Program-made: the position numbers and the translations under genes | Assembly: GCA_016875195.1 (NCBI GenBank) | Contig: VGRY01000005.1 | Location: 1 to 64,000 of the forward strand | Direction: 5' to 3' | DNA: 64,000 nucleotides | From: Deltaproteobacteria bacterium | GTDB taxonomy: Bacteria; Desulfobacterota; BSN033; UBA1163 | In this document: piece after piece, positions 1-9,205 of the stretch | Layout: each line of letters opens with the position of its first letter | How positions within the stretch are numbered: the first letter of the stretch is position 1 | Notes under the pieces: generated by a model | The model's database searches: none | What the model saw: only the letters and a program-made list of their open reading frames with translations | Told to the model about the DNA's origin: nothing

Positions 1-416
1 ATACCTCTCAGTATCTATTGGAACTCATTAAGAAAGGGAAGCTGCAATTTACCAAAGAATACCCGAAGAAAGTGACCTATCATGATCCCTGTTACCTGGG
101 GAGACACAATGGCATCTATGACGAACCTCGGGAGGTCCTAAAGAAGATCCCTGGGTTGGAACTGGTGGAGATGGACGAGTCCCGGGAAGAGAGTCTTTGT
201 TGTGGGATGGGAGGAGGCCGGATTTGGATGGAGACGGCGAAAGATGAAAGATTCTCGGACATCCGGTTGCAGCAGGCGATTGGAGTGGGGGCGGAGGTGT
301 TGGTGACAACCTGTCCGTACTGCATCAGCCAGTTTGAGGACAGTCGGTTGACGTTGAAAGACAGTGAAGCCTTACAGATCAAAGACCTCACTGAAGTGAT
401 ACAGGAGGTTATTTAA
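1..416 (+). CDS. HdrD-like CCG-domain iron-sulfur protein, C-terminal part
   Basis: The reading frame is open from base 3, so the gene enters from the left and only about the last 137 residues are present. The piece has one CCG (cysteine-rich) domain: YHDPCYLGRH, then LCCGMGGG, then TCPYC. In HdrB/HdrD proteins two such domains bind the special [4Fe-4S] clusters that reduce disulfides or similar acceptors. The most likely product is a heterodisulfide-reductase-related (HdrD or HdrBC-fusion type) subunit. It precedes hdrA in the same direction, so it is probably the acceptor-side subunit of the complex encoded downstream. A glycolate-oxidase or lactate-utilisation CCG protein is the alternative; the missing N-terminus would decide. 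Confidence 0.85.
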   Translation, partial: TSQYLLELIKKGKLQFTKEYPKKVTYHDPCYLGRHNGIYDEPREVLKKIPGLELVEMDESREESLCCGMGGGRIWMETAKDERFSDIRLQQAIGVGAEVLVTTCPYCISQFEDSRLTLKDSEALQIKDLTEVIQEVI

Positions 417-500
417 AGGCAAACCCTAAACGTAACCCCTCCCTTCCTCCCCTTAAATTAAGGAGAGGTGAAGTTGGGTGAGTTCCTCCCCTTAGTGGCT

Positions 501-620
501 GTGTCGCAATCCCCTTTTCGTCATTGCGAGCGACCGGAGGGAGCGTGGCAATCTCAGAATTATCAATACGTTATGAGATTGTTTCGGTCGTTTCACTCCC
601 TCGCAATGACATTACGACAC
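501..620. repeat. Palindromic intergenic element, MITE-like
   Basis: Imperfect inverted repeat of about 120 bp. GTGTCG at 501-506 mirrors CGACAC at 615-620. TCATTGCGAG at 521-530 mirrors CTCGCAATGA at 600-609. CAATCTC near 549 mirrors GAGATTG near 576. It has no coding capacity and sits between the HdrD-like gene and hdrA. Elements with this CATTGCGAG...CTCGCAATG layout are dispersed in several unrelated bacterial genomes. It can fold into a long hairpin and could terminate or process the transcript. Confidence 0.75.
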
Positions 621-673
621 AGTCTCTTAAGTAAGGGGAGGTCAGGTGGGGTTAGAGATGAGGTTATAGCGAA

Positions 674-3600
674 GTGGAAAAAGGACAATTTGCAGAACTG
701 TTTGACAAGAGTTCCATAGACAGTCATCGCGGTGATGTGATGGTTGTTGGTGGGGGGATCAGCGGTGTTCAGGCCTCTCTCGACCTCGCTGCATCGGGTT
801 TTAAGGTCTATCTGGTTGACAGGGCACCTGCTATCGGCGGCAAGATGGCCCAGCTGGACAAGACCTTTCCCACCAATGACTGCTCCATCTGAATACTTGC
901 CCCCAAACTGGTCGAGGTCGGCCGGCATCCCAACATTGAGATCCTCACCTATACTGAAGTCGAAAAGGTAGAAGGAGACGCAGGTCAATTCAGCGTAACC
1001 CTGCTCAAGAAGCCCAGATACATCGAAGAGGAAAAGTGTACGGGTTGCGGTGCCTGCGTTGAGTACTGCCCGATCATGGTCCAGGATGAATACAATCAAA
1101 ACCTATCTTTGAATAAGGCCATTCATGTCTATTTCTCTCAGGCAGTTCCGCTGGTCACCTATATCGACTCTAAAAAGTGTTCTTTCCTGAACAACGAGAA
1201 ATGTGCCATCTGTGCGGGGATTTGCAAGAATAACGCTATCGATCTTTACCAGAAACCGGAGAAAATAGAAGTTGAAGTGGGGGCGATCATTCTTGCTCCG
1301 GGTTTTGAAACCTTTGACCCGAAGTTGAAGAGCGACTATGGCTACGGGAAGATGCAGAACGTAGTAACGAGCCTTGACTTCGAAAGAATACTGTGCGCCA
1401 CCGGGCCTTACGAAGGTGAGATCAGGCGCCCTTCTGACAGGAGACATCCACATAAAATAGCTTGGATACAATGTGTCGGCTCGAGACAGGTTATCCCGGG
1501 AGGCAACAGCTACTGTTCGGCCGTATGCTGTACCTATACCCAGAAGCAGGTGATCTTGACAAAAGACCACGATGCTCAGGCCGAGTGTACCATATTCCAT
1601 AACGATGTTCGCTCTTTTGGGAAAGATTTCGAACGATTCTATCAGAGAGCGGAAAATCTTCCCGGGATTCGGTTTATAAGAAGCTTCGTTTCAATCGGGA
1701 GAGAGATCCCTGAAACCAAGAATGTGACGATACGTTACTCTACCTATGAGGATGGGGTCAAGGAGGAGGAATTCGACCTCGTGGTATTATCCGTTGGATT
1801 GAACCCTCCTGATGATGTGAAGGAGATGTCTCAGAAGTTCTCCATTGAACTCACTTCTGAAGGATTCTGTAAAACCAATCCTGTCAATCCTGTCGAGACC
1901 TCCCGGCCTGGTATTTTCGTGAGCGGGGCGTTTCAGGGTCCTATAGACATTCCTGAGTCGATCGTTACAGCCAGTGGGGCGGATGCCCTTTGCAGTCAGC
2001 TGCTTGCCTTCCGCCGAGGGGAGATGGCAGCCGAAAGGGAATATCCAGAGGAAAGGAATGCCGAGGGAGAAGAGCCCAGGGTAGGGGTTTTCGTCTGCCA
2101 CTGCGGGGCGAATATCGGAAGGGTCGTCAATGTTCCTTCGGTAGCCGAATATGCTTCCAGCTTGAAGAATGTGGTCTATGCTCAGGAAACCCTCTTTGCA
2201 TGTGCTACCGACACTGCCAAAAAGATAGGAGAAACCATCCGGGAGAAAGGGTTGAATCGCGTGGTTGTCGCCGCCTGCACTCCGAGGACACATGAACCCT
2301 TATTCCGTGAGACGCTTCGTGAAGGGGGAATCAATCCATACTACTTTGAAATGGCCAATATCCGAGAGCACTGCTCGTGGGTCCATGCGCGAGAGAAAGA
2401 AACTGCCACACAGAAGGCAAAGGATATCGTCCGGATGTCAGTAGCACGGGCGGTTCGTTTAAAACCATTAAAAGAGTTCGATTTGCCGGTTGATAAAAGA
2501 GCGCTGGTGGTTGGCGGAGGTGTGGCTGGATTGACCAGCGGACTGAGCCTTGCCAACCAGGGATTTGAGGTTTTCCTGCTGGAAAAGGATACGGAGCTCG
2601 GGGGAATGGCTCGGAGAATTCATTCCACCCTCGAAGGGCTGGATGTTCAGACCTATCTGCATAATCTTATACGCAAGGTTTATGAGCACCCCTCTGTTCA
2701 CGTATTTACGAATTCTAAGATCACAGGTGTTTCCGGCTATGTGGGAAATTTTGTCACGAGCGTGAAAGTCGGCTGGATGAAGAAGGAGATCCGACACGGA
2801 ATAGCCATCATTGCAACCGGTGCCGAGGAATACAAGCCCACCGAATACCTCTATGGCAAGGATGACAGGGTATTGACCCAGCTCGAACTGGGAAAGCGAA
2901 TTGCCATTGGAGAGGAAAGGCTGAACAATTCTCAGAATGTGGTGATGATTCAATGTGTGGGGTGCAGAAATGAAGAGAGAAATTATTGCAGCCGGGTCTG
3001 CTGCGGCCACTCTATCAAGAACGCATTGAAGCTGAAAGAGTTGAATCCCCGGATGGATATCTACGTCCTCTACCGGGATATGAGAACGTATGGATTCGCA
3101 GAGGATTATTACCGTGAAGCGGCAAACAAGAATGTGAAGTTCATCCGCTATGAACCGGACGATAAGCCCCAGGTGGAGATCATCGAGGAGGGAGGACAGC
3201 GTATTTTGAGAGTTACCGTGACTGATCTTGTTCTCGGTAATAAGCTCGAGATGGATGCAGACCTGCTCGTTTTAGCGGCTGCTGTTGTTCCTTTGGAAAC
3301 GAATGCGGAAATATCCCGATTTTTCAAGGTTCCCTTGAATCCGGATGGTTTCTTTCAGGAGGCTCATGTGAAGCTGAGACCTGTTGACTTTGCTGCCGAG
3401 GGTGTCTTCTTGTGCGGCATGGCTCACTATCCCAAGCATCTATCGGAAGCAGTCAACCAGGCTTACGGGGCTGCGGGACGGGCGGTTACGATTCTTTCAA
3501 AGGATTTCGTCACAGCCTCCGGGGCTGTGAGCGAGGCCAATGAGAAAGACTGCGTATCCTGCGGGGTTTGTATTTCAGTATGCAAGTGCGGTGCGATAGA

Positions 3601-3766
3601 GTTTCGTGACACACCGAAAGGTAAGAAGGCATGGGTGAATTCTGTTCTTTGTGAAGGAGATGGTCTCTGTACTGCAAAGTGTCCCACAGGGGCTATTCAG
3701 TTAAAACACTTTACCGATGAGGATCTCGTCGCCCAAATCGACGCGATAATGGAAGACAGACGATGA
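674..3766 (+). CDS. hdrA: HdrA-like FAD iron-sulfur subunit, selenoprotein (UGA read as Sec73)
   Basis: Electron-bifurcating flavoprotein subunit of a soluble heterodisulfide-reductase-type complex. Two open segments, 674-892 and from 1076 on, lie in the same frame and are separated only by TGA at 890-892. Read through as Sec, residues 70-77 become CSIUILAP, matching the Cys-containing motif of the family. The order is: FAD-binding VVGGGISG (about residue 24), Sec73, [4Fe-4S] site at C122-C132, a second cysteine group at 169-184, a second FAD-binding GGGVAG (about 612), and a C-terminal two-cluster ferredoxin (about 960-1000). The length of about 1030 residues fits the long HdrA type. GTG at 674 is the likely start because a stop lies at 659-661. 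MvhD, NuoE and NuoF genes follow. The Sec reading is inferred from frame, motif and a downstream hairpin; HdrA is a known selenoprotein family. Confidence 0.93.
908..925 (+). promoter_or_regulatory. Candidate bacterial SECIS hairpin in hdrA
   Basis: A 7-bp stem (908-914 with 919-925, including two G-U pairs) closes a four-base loop AGGU at 915-918. The loop begins 22 nt after the UGA. This fits the bacterial SECIS model known from fdhF: a short stem, a small loop with G in its first two bases, and 16-37 nt spacing. It would recruit SelB with Sec-tRNA. Confidence 0.7.
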
Positions 3767-3845
3767 ACAATGGACAATGAACGATGAACAATGAACAAAA
3801 AAGAGGAGATTTCCGTTCAATGTTCATCGTTTAACGTTCATCGTA
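3766..3845. repeat. Word-echo intergenic repeat
   Basis: The gap between hdrA and mvhD is made of near copies of ATGAACAATG and its reverse complement (GTTCATCGT, ACGTTCATCG). The two halves can fold back on each other. No gene is seen. The element belongs to the wider set of repeats that fill gaps in this window. Confidence 0.6.
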
Positions 3846-3875
3846 TTTATTTCCAATCAAGGAGTTGAGATAAAA

Positions 3876-4667
3876 ATGAGCACAGAGCTTAAATTTGAAC
3901 CAAGGATATTAGGGTTTGTGTGCCATTGGTGAGGCTACGGCGCTGCTGACCTGGCTGGAGTTTCCAGACTGCAATATACGGCTGAGATCAGGATGGTGCG
4001 TGTGATGTGCACCGGCAGAATTGACCCGGCCTTTATCATCAGGGCTTTCTCTAATGGAACAGACGGAGTCTTTATCGGCGGCTGTTGGCCGGGCGAATGC
4101 CATTATCCCATGGAAGGAAATTACCATGCATTGAGCATGGTGCTTCTAACTAAAAAATTACTGAAGCATATAGGGGTGAACCCCGAAAGGTTGAGACTGG
4201 AATGGGTATCTGCAGCTCAGGGAATCCGCTTTGCCGAAGTGGTCAATGACGTTGTTAAAAAAGTGAAAGAGCTGGGGCCGATTGGAAAAGGCGAAGGGAT
4301 TGACGAAAATGGATTGAAATTCAAACTCGAAGCCATCCGGAATTTGCTCCCTTATATGAAGCTGGTGGAAAGGGAGAGGCTGAGGGTGCCTGTTGATTCA
4401 GAGGCAGCCTATAGGGAATTTTTCGCAAGTGACGAGGTGGACAGATTATTCCACGAATTGATCGTTGATCCATTGGTCATGAGCCAAATCATGTTGCTCC
4501 TGCGAGAGAAACCCCTTTCTCTCGGGGAAATCTCTGCAACCTTAGGCTTAAACTCGTCTGAAGCCTCAAGATATCTCAATCGTTCATCAAGACAAGGATT
4601 CATCAGGTTTGATGAGAGCCAGAAACGCTTTGTTCCTGTCAGGGGAGAGAAAGCGGGAGCAAGATGA
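3876..4667 (+). CDS. mvhD: MvhD/FlpD-like [2Fe-2S] subunit, selenoprotein (UGA read as Sec19), with C-terminal winged-helix domain
   Basis: MvhD-type proteins pass electrons between a hydrogenase, formate dehydrogenase or NADH module and HdrA. From ATG 3876, just after GGAG, the frame reads FVCHW, TGA at 3930-3932, then GYGAAD. This matches the family CxWC-x-Y-x-GAD motif with Sec in place of the second Cys. The frame continues without a break to 4667. Other cluster ligands are C45 (MCTGR) and C70/C75 (GGCWPGEC). The family core ends near residue 140. About 120 further residues include a helix-turn-helix-like segment (about 208-247: LSLGEISATLGLNSSEASRYL), which is unusual for MvhD. The stop overlaps the NuoE start (ATGA), so the genes are translationally coupled. 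Without readthrough the product would lose its [2Fe-2S] motif. Confidence 0.93.
3955..3967 (+). promoter_or_regulatory. Candidate bacterial SECIS hairpin in mvhD
   Basis: A perfect 5-bp stem CTGGA/TCCAG closes a GTT loop at 3960-3962. The loop begins 27 nt after the UGA and its first base is G, as the bacterial SECIS model requires. Confidence 0.7.
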
Positions 4668-5149
4668 AGGGAAAGAAAAGGGTGAGAAAAGCATCGATGG
4701 GTGAGAGTAAAATCGATGAGATCATCAATAAACATCAAAGCGAAGCCAGCTCACTCATTCAAATATTGCTTGAGATTCAGCGTGAACATCACTGGCTTCC
4801 CAAAGAAGCCCTGGAGAAGGTCAGTGAAAAATTAAACGTACCTTTAAGCCGGATCCAGCATATCGTCACTTTTTATAAAGCCTTCAGCTTGGTTCCGCGA
4901 GGTCGTCATGAAATTCACGTCTGCATGGGGACCGCCTGCCATGTCCGTGGCGCCCCTCGGCTGCTTGACACGGTTCAAGATATGATCGGAATCAAACCGG
5001 GTGAGACGGACAAGGATTTAAAGTTCAGCCTTGAGACCGTGAACTGCCTCGGCTGCTGTGCTTTAGGGCCGGTGATGGAACTGGATGGGAAATATCATGG
5101 AAAGATGGCACCAACTGAGGTAGAAGGCGTCTTAACAAAGTGTGATTAA
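4664..5149 (+). CDS. nuoE: NuoE-like thioredoxin-fold [2Fe-2S] subunit
   Basis: A 161-residue homologue of the 24-kDa subunit of NADH dehydrogenase (NuoE/HndA/HoxE). The four [2Fe-2S] ligands follow the family spacing C-x4-C-x35-C-x3-C: C87, C92, C128 and C132. The protein works with the NuoF-like partner downstream as an NADH-oxidising or NAD-reducing module. The ATG at 4664 overlaps the mvhD stop by 4 bases; an in-frame ATG at 4697 is an alternative start. No other respiratory complex I genes are nearby, so it probably serves the soluble HdrA-MvhD complex and not a membrane complex. Confidence 0.93.
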   Translation: MKGKKRVRKASMGESKIDEIINKHQSEASSLIQILLEIQREHHWLPKEALEKVSEKLNVPLSRIQHIVTFYKAFSLVPRGRHEIHVCMGTACHVRGAPRLLDTVQDMIGIKPGETDKDLKFSLETVNCLGCCALGPVMELDGKYHGKMAPTEVEGVLTKCD

Positions 5150-5204
5150 TGCTTCATGGCCGGGATGGCACTTGGGAACCATGAAAAGATCAGGGGCGTT
5201 TGGA

Positions 5205-5335
5205 AAAGGTTACGGTTACGAAGCCCGTTTCGTTTAAGGTCCAACGGTTATGTGAACTTCTTGAACCGAAGAACGTAACCGAATGACGATACAGGTATCG
5301 TTACCCTAACCGTTACCCAAAACTTATTTATACCT
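5205..5335. repeat. Intergenic inverted/word-echo repeat
   Basis: The 197-bp gap between the nuoE- and nuoF-like genes holds GGTTACGGTTACGAAGCCCG and mirrored pieces (AACGGTTATG, GAACGTAACCG, CGTTACCCTAACCGTTACCC). A related element occurs at 29365-29515 and a weak copy near 62560. No coding sequence is seen. Confidence 0.6.
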
Positions 5336-5346
5336 AAGGTAGGATT

Positions 5347-7272
5347 ATGGCAAGGATCAGCTCACCTGATGCGTTAGAGAAAGTCAGACAGAAGATATTA
5401 TCCCGGAGAGATCCAAACCAGCCTTGTATCTCCATATGCGCTGGCACGGGTTGTCTGGCCTCTGGCGCAAATAATGTGGTTTCTGCCTTTGAAGCCGAGA
5501 TTCAAAGACAGGGTTTAAAGGCGGAGGTCAATACCAAAGGAACCGGATGCCCTGGATTTTGTGAGAGAGGGCCTGTGGTGGTCATCTATCCTGAAGAGAT
5601 ATGCTATCTGCAGGTAAAGCCGGAAGACGTTCATGAGATTGTCTCCGAGACCATCAAGGGGAAAAGGGTGGTGGAGCGTCTGCTCTATGTGGACCCAACC
5701 AATGGCGAAAAGGCAATCCATGAATCGGATATTCCCTTCTATAAGCATCAGGTAAGAAACATCATCGGCAATAACATTAAGATTGATCCTAAGAGCATTG
5801 ATGATTATCTGGCGCTCGGAGGGTATTCTGCTTTAGCCAAAGCCCTTTTGCGGATGACCGGAGAGCAGGTGTTGGAGGAGGTCAAGAAATCAAACCTGAG
5901 AGGAAGGGGAGGTGGCGGTTTTCCCGCAGGGAGAAAGTGGGAGGAATCCCGCCATGCCATTAGCGACATCAAGTACGTGATCGTTAATGCCGATGAGGGC
6001 GACCCAGGCGCATTTATGGATCGAGCAATCCTCGAAGGAAACCCTCACTCCATCCTTGAGGGATTGATCATCGGAGGTTATGCCATCGGATCCCACGAGG
6101 GCTATATTTACGTTCGACAGGAATATCCCTTAGCCGTAGAAAATGTGATCATCGCCATCAAGCAGGCCGAGGCGTATGGTTTGCTTGGAAGAGATATCCT
6201 CGGCTCGGGTTTTGATTTCAGGGTTAAAGTGCACCGAGGAGCTGGCGCTTTCGTTTCTGGAGAGTCGAGTGCATTGATGACGGCATTGGAAGGCAAGGTG
6301 GGAGAGCCCAGGCCGAAGTATATCCATACTGCCATCAAGGGACTTTGGGATCGGCCCAGCGTGTTGAATAATGTTGAGACTTGGGCGAATGTGCCGCTCA
6401 TTATCAATAAAGGCGCTGATTGGTTTGCTCAATTCGGAGAGGAACAGAGCAAGGGCACAAAGATTTTTTCCTTGGTCGGTAAGATCAATAATACCGGCCT
6501 TGTGGAAGTGGTCATGGGCATCACCCTGAGAGATATTATCTATAAGGTGGGCGGTGGAATTCCAGGGGGCAAGAGGTTCAAGGCCGTGCAGACCGGAGGC
6601 CCGTCCGGAGGATGTCTCCCCGAGCAACTGTTGGATATCAAGGTTGATTTTGATGAGCTTACCAAAGCCGGATCGATGATGGGGTCGGGTGGAATGATTG
6701 TCATGGACGAAGACACCTGTATGGTAGATGTCGCCAGGTACTTCCTCGACTTCCTCAGCGATGAATCGTGCGGCAAATGTGTCCCATGCCGTGAAGGCAT
6801 CCGGCAGATGCTTAAGATCCTAACGAATATCAGCAAAGGGAAGGGAAGGGAGGGCGACATCGAGCTTTTGGAAGAGCTATCCGAGACCACCCGGGATGCT
6901 TCGCTCTGCGCTTTGGGCAAGAGCGCCCCCAACCCAGTGATCAGCACGATACGCTATTTCAGGGATGAGTATGAGACTCACATCAAGGGGAAGAGGTGCC
7001 CGGCTTATTTCTGCAAGGAGATAGTCTCGTACTATATTGATCCGGAGAAGTGCCAGGCGTGTATGATGTGCCTTCGGAAATGCCCTGCAGAGGCGATTGA
7101 TGGCGGCAAAAACAAGATTCATATCATTGACCAGGAGAAATGCACCAAGTGTAAAACCTGCTTCGAAGTCTGTCCCACTCGCTTTAATGCAGTGATGCGC
7201 ATTTCCGGAGAGCCTGTTCCGCCTCCGATCCCTGAACAAAGAAGAATGATCACCAGAGAGAGTAGGACTTAA
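5347..7272 (+). CDS. nuoF: NuoF-like NADH-binding FMN iron-sulfur subunit
   Basis: A 641-residue long-form NuoF (HndC/HoxF-like). It has an N-terminal thioredoxin-like [2Fe-2S] domain (CAGTGC near residue 27, TGCPGFC near 60), the FMN/NADH domain with GRGGGGFPAG, an SLBB segment, the [4Fe-4S] motif SCGKCVPCREG, and a C-terminal two-cluster ferredoxin (CQACMMCLRKCP, CTKCKTCFEVCP). This layout belongs to soluble bifurcating hydrogenases and Hdr-linked NADH modules, not to membrane complex I. ATG 5347 follows AAGGTAGG. Likely role: exchange electrons between NAD(P)H and HdrA through MvhD. Confidence 0.95.
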   Translation: MARISSPDALEKVRQKILSRRDPNQPCISICAGTGCLASGANNVVSAFEAEIQRQGLKAEVNTKGTGCPGFCERGPVVVIYPEEICYLQVKPEDVHEIVSETIKGKRVVERLLYVDPTNGEKAIHESDIPFYKHQVRNIIGNNIKIDPKSIDDYLALGGYSALAKALLRMTGEQVLEEVKKSNLRGRGGGGFPAGRKWEESRHAISDIKYVIVNADEGDPGAFMDRAILEGNPHSILEGLIIGGYAIGSHEGYIYVRQEYPLAVENVIIAIKQAEAYGLLGRDILGSGFDFRVKVHRGAGAFVSGESSALMTALEGKVGEPRPKYIHTAIKGLWDRPSVLNNVETWANVPLIINKGADWFAQFGEEQSKGTKIFSLVGKINNTGLVEVVMGITLRDIIYKVGGGIPGGKRFKAVQTGGPSGGCLPEQLLDIKVDFDELTKAGSMMGSGGMIVMDEDTCMVDVARYFLDFLSDESCGKCVPCREGIRQMLKILTNISKGKGREGDIELLEELSETTRDASLCALGKSAPNPVISTIRYFRDEYETHIKGKRCPAYFCKEIVSYYIDPEKCQACMMCLRKCPAEAIDGGKNKIHIIDQEKCTKCKTCFEVCPTRFNAVMRISGEPVPPPIPEQRRMITRESRT

Positions 7273-7302
7273 CATTGCACAAAAGGGAGGAATTACTTCT
7301 CA

Positions 7303-7352
7303 TAACGCCCCCCAACCCCCTCTTAAATTAAGAGGGGGAGAGGGGGAGTTAG
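7303..7352. repeat. C-rich/G-rich inverted repeat
   Basis: CCCCCTCTTAAATTAAGAGGGGGAG forms a hairpin centred on TTAAATTAA and flanked by further C and G runs. Copies of the same design occur near 440, 16535, 42120, 43370, 43420, 46545, 47920 and 48680. Confidence 0.7.
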
Positions 7353-7427
7353 ACAAGGGGAGATTTTCCAATGGTTATGTCAATTCAATTATAAGATTGC
7401 TAATATGTAACAACAGGATAGAACAAA

Positions 7428-8036
7428 ATGAGTGAGATCCTTTTACAGATTGACGGAAAAGAAGTAGAGGCAAAGGAAGGGATGACCATTTTGGAAGCGG
7501 CCCAAAAGGCAGAGATCTCTATCCCTACGCTTTGTCACCTTGAAAAGTTGGAGAATTATGGGGCTTGCCGGATTTGCACCGTAGAGATCGAGAATCGCGG
7601 AAGGACACAACTGGTTGCCGCCTGCCTTTATCCCGTTGAAAGAAATTTGGTGGTCCGGACAAGGTCCGGGAAAATAGATAAGATTCGCAAAGTGCTTTTG
7701 GACCTGATGCTTGCCCATGCTCCAGATTCCCAGGCATTGAAGGACTTGGCTCAACAGTATGGAGCAGATCAATCTCGTTTTGAAAAAGAGCCTTCTTTTT
7801 GCATTCTCTGTGGTCTATGTGTAAGGTACTGTGCCGAGGTCAAGAAGAAGAATGCGGTTGCATTTGTTGACCGAGGCGTCAGACGAGAGATCAGTTTCAT
7901 TCCGGAGATCGCTTCCAAGGAGTGCTGGAACTGCAAGGAATGTTTTCCGCTTTGTCCCACATCTTACTTACAGGCAGCTTACTTTTTAGTCGAAGGGCTT
8001 ACGTTTCCCCCTTCTTCTGCCTCAGTTGACCCCTAA
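7428..8036 (+). CDS. 2Fe-2S/4Fe-4S ferredoxin subunit (NuoG/HndD N-terminal-like)
   Basis: A 202-residue protein with an N-terminal [2Fe-2S] ferredoxin domain (C36, C47, C50, C66) and two [4Fe-4S] motifs (C125-C135: CILCGLCVRYC; C166-C176: CWNCKECFPLC). This equals the electron-wiring N-terminus of NuoG or HndD without a catalytic domain. It closes the hdrA-mvhD-nuoE-nuoF operon and probably carries electrons to or from ferredoxin. Its last residues (about SSASVDP) run into the inverted repeat at 8035-8112, so the native C-terminus may have been altered when the repeat arrived. Confidence 0.88.
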   Translation: MSEILLQIDGKEVEAKEGMTILEAAQKAEISIPTLCHLEKLENYGACRICTVEIENRGRTQLVAACLYPVERNLVVRTRSGKIDKIRKVLLDLMLAHAPDSQALKDLAQQYGADQSRFEKEPSFCILCGLCVRYCAEVKKKNAVAFVDRGVRREISFIPEIASKECWNCKECFPLCPTSYLQAAYFLVEGLTFPPSSASVDP

Positions 8037-8112
8037 AAAGGGGACAGGCTACTTTTTTATTTAAGGTTTTTGCTCCTCCATGAACTAATAAAAAGTAGCC
8101 TGTCCCCTTTTT
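8035..8112. repeat. Perfect 23-bp inverted repeat at convergent gene ends
   Basis: The arms at 8035-8057 and 8090-8112 are exact reverse complements containing GGGGACAGGCTAC, with 32 bp between. Both arms are bordered by A/T runs. The + strand gene stops inside the left arm and the - strand gene stops at the edge of the right arm, so the element can terminate transcription in both directions. Confidence 0.9.
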
Positions 8113-9205
8113 ATCTAATTGTTGATTTCACCATGTCATTGGGGCTGAAGCCGCTGCCCTGTGCTACTTTTCCGATGGCCGCATCCACACCGAAGAGCTC
8201 GGATATTCTGATGATCCCCTTGAGCTGGCCCGTGGTCCATCCGAGAGAGATCTTTGTGGCAGGATGGATGATCTCCTTTCCAGGTTCATATATCTCAAGG
8301 GTGTCTCCGATTCTGAGACCGGAGAGCCTGCCTGCATTGATAAAGAGATTCTCTCCTTCAATCTTTGCAATGGTGGTCGTCCAGTCAAGATAATCAAGCT
8401 GTCTGAAAAAACCGTCCAGGATGTCCTCCAGACCGAAATCAATGGCTTTCATCACGGCCTTGCTCCGGCTATATTCTCCTGTTTCTTTTGTGCCGAAGAT
8501 GGGACTCCTTCCGATAAAGGTTTTGAGCAGATTTCCCGTGGAGGCATCCACGAGGCGGATCTCCACTTTTGCCGTGGCAAAGGAGACCTCTCCCTCCGAT
8601 GTTTCAGAGGCTTTTGAGGAAAGAATGCTTACATCCGTGACTGTTCCCAGGGCAAAAGCCTGGATTCCCAGGGACCGGTGAGCCTGTTTCATCACCGGCA
8701 GTTCAATCAGGCTCTCAAATTTAACTCCTTCACGGTTTAACATCTCTGAGACAACACCTTTTTCCATGATGATCACGCGCTGGGTGGCCTCGAGTTTGTC
8801 GGAAAGCCGTTTTGCCACTGCCTCCCCGATCTTTTCTTCTTGGTAGGTCGTCTTATTTTCGAAGTCTAAAATGGCCACCTTCTTTTTGAAGCCCATCTGG
8901 AGGAAGGGGAGGGGAGCCGCGGCAAATGGCCGGGTAGGCATAGAGGTTACTCGGGTCTCCGGTTCTCGCTTGGGAACAGGTTCAGGAGTAGGTTTTTTAC
9001 CAGGATCAGGGGTTTCCGTTCTGGGAGGGTTGATGCCCTTGGCCGTCTCCATTCCTTCAACCCTCACGGTCTTGCTCTCCGGCAGTTTTTCAGTCTTTTT
9101 TTCGTCTTTCTTTCCGATCAACGGAAGACTTGAGCAGGAGGCGAGAAAAATGATCAATAGGAAGAAAACGGATAGAATAAAAAATATTTTTCTGTATCTT
9201 ATCAT
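8111..9205 (-). CDS. CsgG/FlgT-like outer-membrane lipoprotein
   Basis: A 364-residue exported lipoprotein. The N-terminus has a hydrophobic signal ending in the lipobox FLASC. A Pro/Lys/Glu-rich linker follows to about residue 110. Next is a CsgG-like domain beginning KKVAILDFENKT, and a C-terminal domain resembling FlgT-C (INAGRLSGLRIGDTLEIYEPG). CsgG-family proteins act at the outer membrane in secretion or cell-envelope assembly. The start at 9205 is chosen because GAGGAG lies just upstream and the signal peptide begins there; a longer upstream frame has no signal-peptide logic. It stands alone, so its substrate is unknown. A second protein with a CsgG-like N-terminus is at 13722-15329. 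Confidence 0.8.
   Translation of the reverse strand: MIRYRKIFFILSVFFLLIIFLASCSSLPLIGKKDEKKTEKLPESKTVRVEGMETAKGINPPRTETPDPGKKPTPEPVPKREPETRVTSMPTRPFAAAPLPFLQMGFKKKVAILDFENKTTYQEEKIGEAVAKRLSDKLEATQRVIIMEKGVVSEMLNREGVKFESLIELPVMKQAHRSLGIQAFALGTVTDVSILSSKASETSEGEVSFATAKVEIRLVDASTGNLLKTFIGRSPIFGTKETGEYSRSKAVMKAIDFGLEDILDGFFRQLDYLDWTTTIAKIEGENLFINAGRLSGLRIGDTLEIYEPGKEIIHPATKISLGWTTGQLKGIIRISELFGVDAAIGKVAQGSGFSPNDMVKSTIR

Noticed and set aside
593-1099. 168-codon open frame antisense to hdrA
   Set aside because: It overlaps the conserved HdrA coding sequence and shows no recognisable motif.
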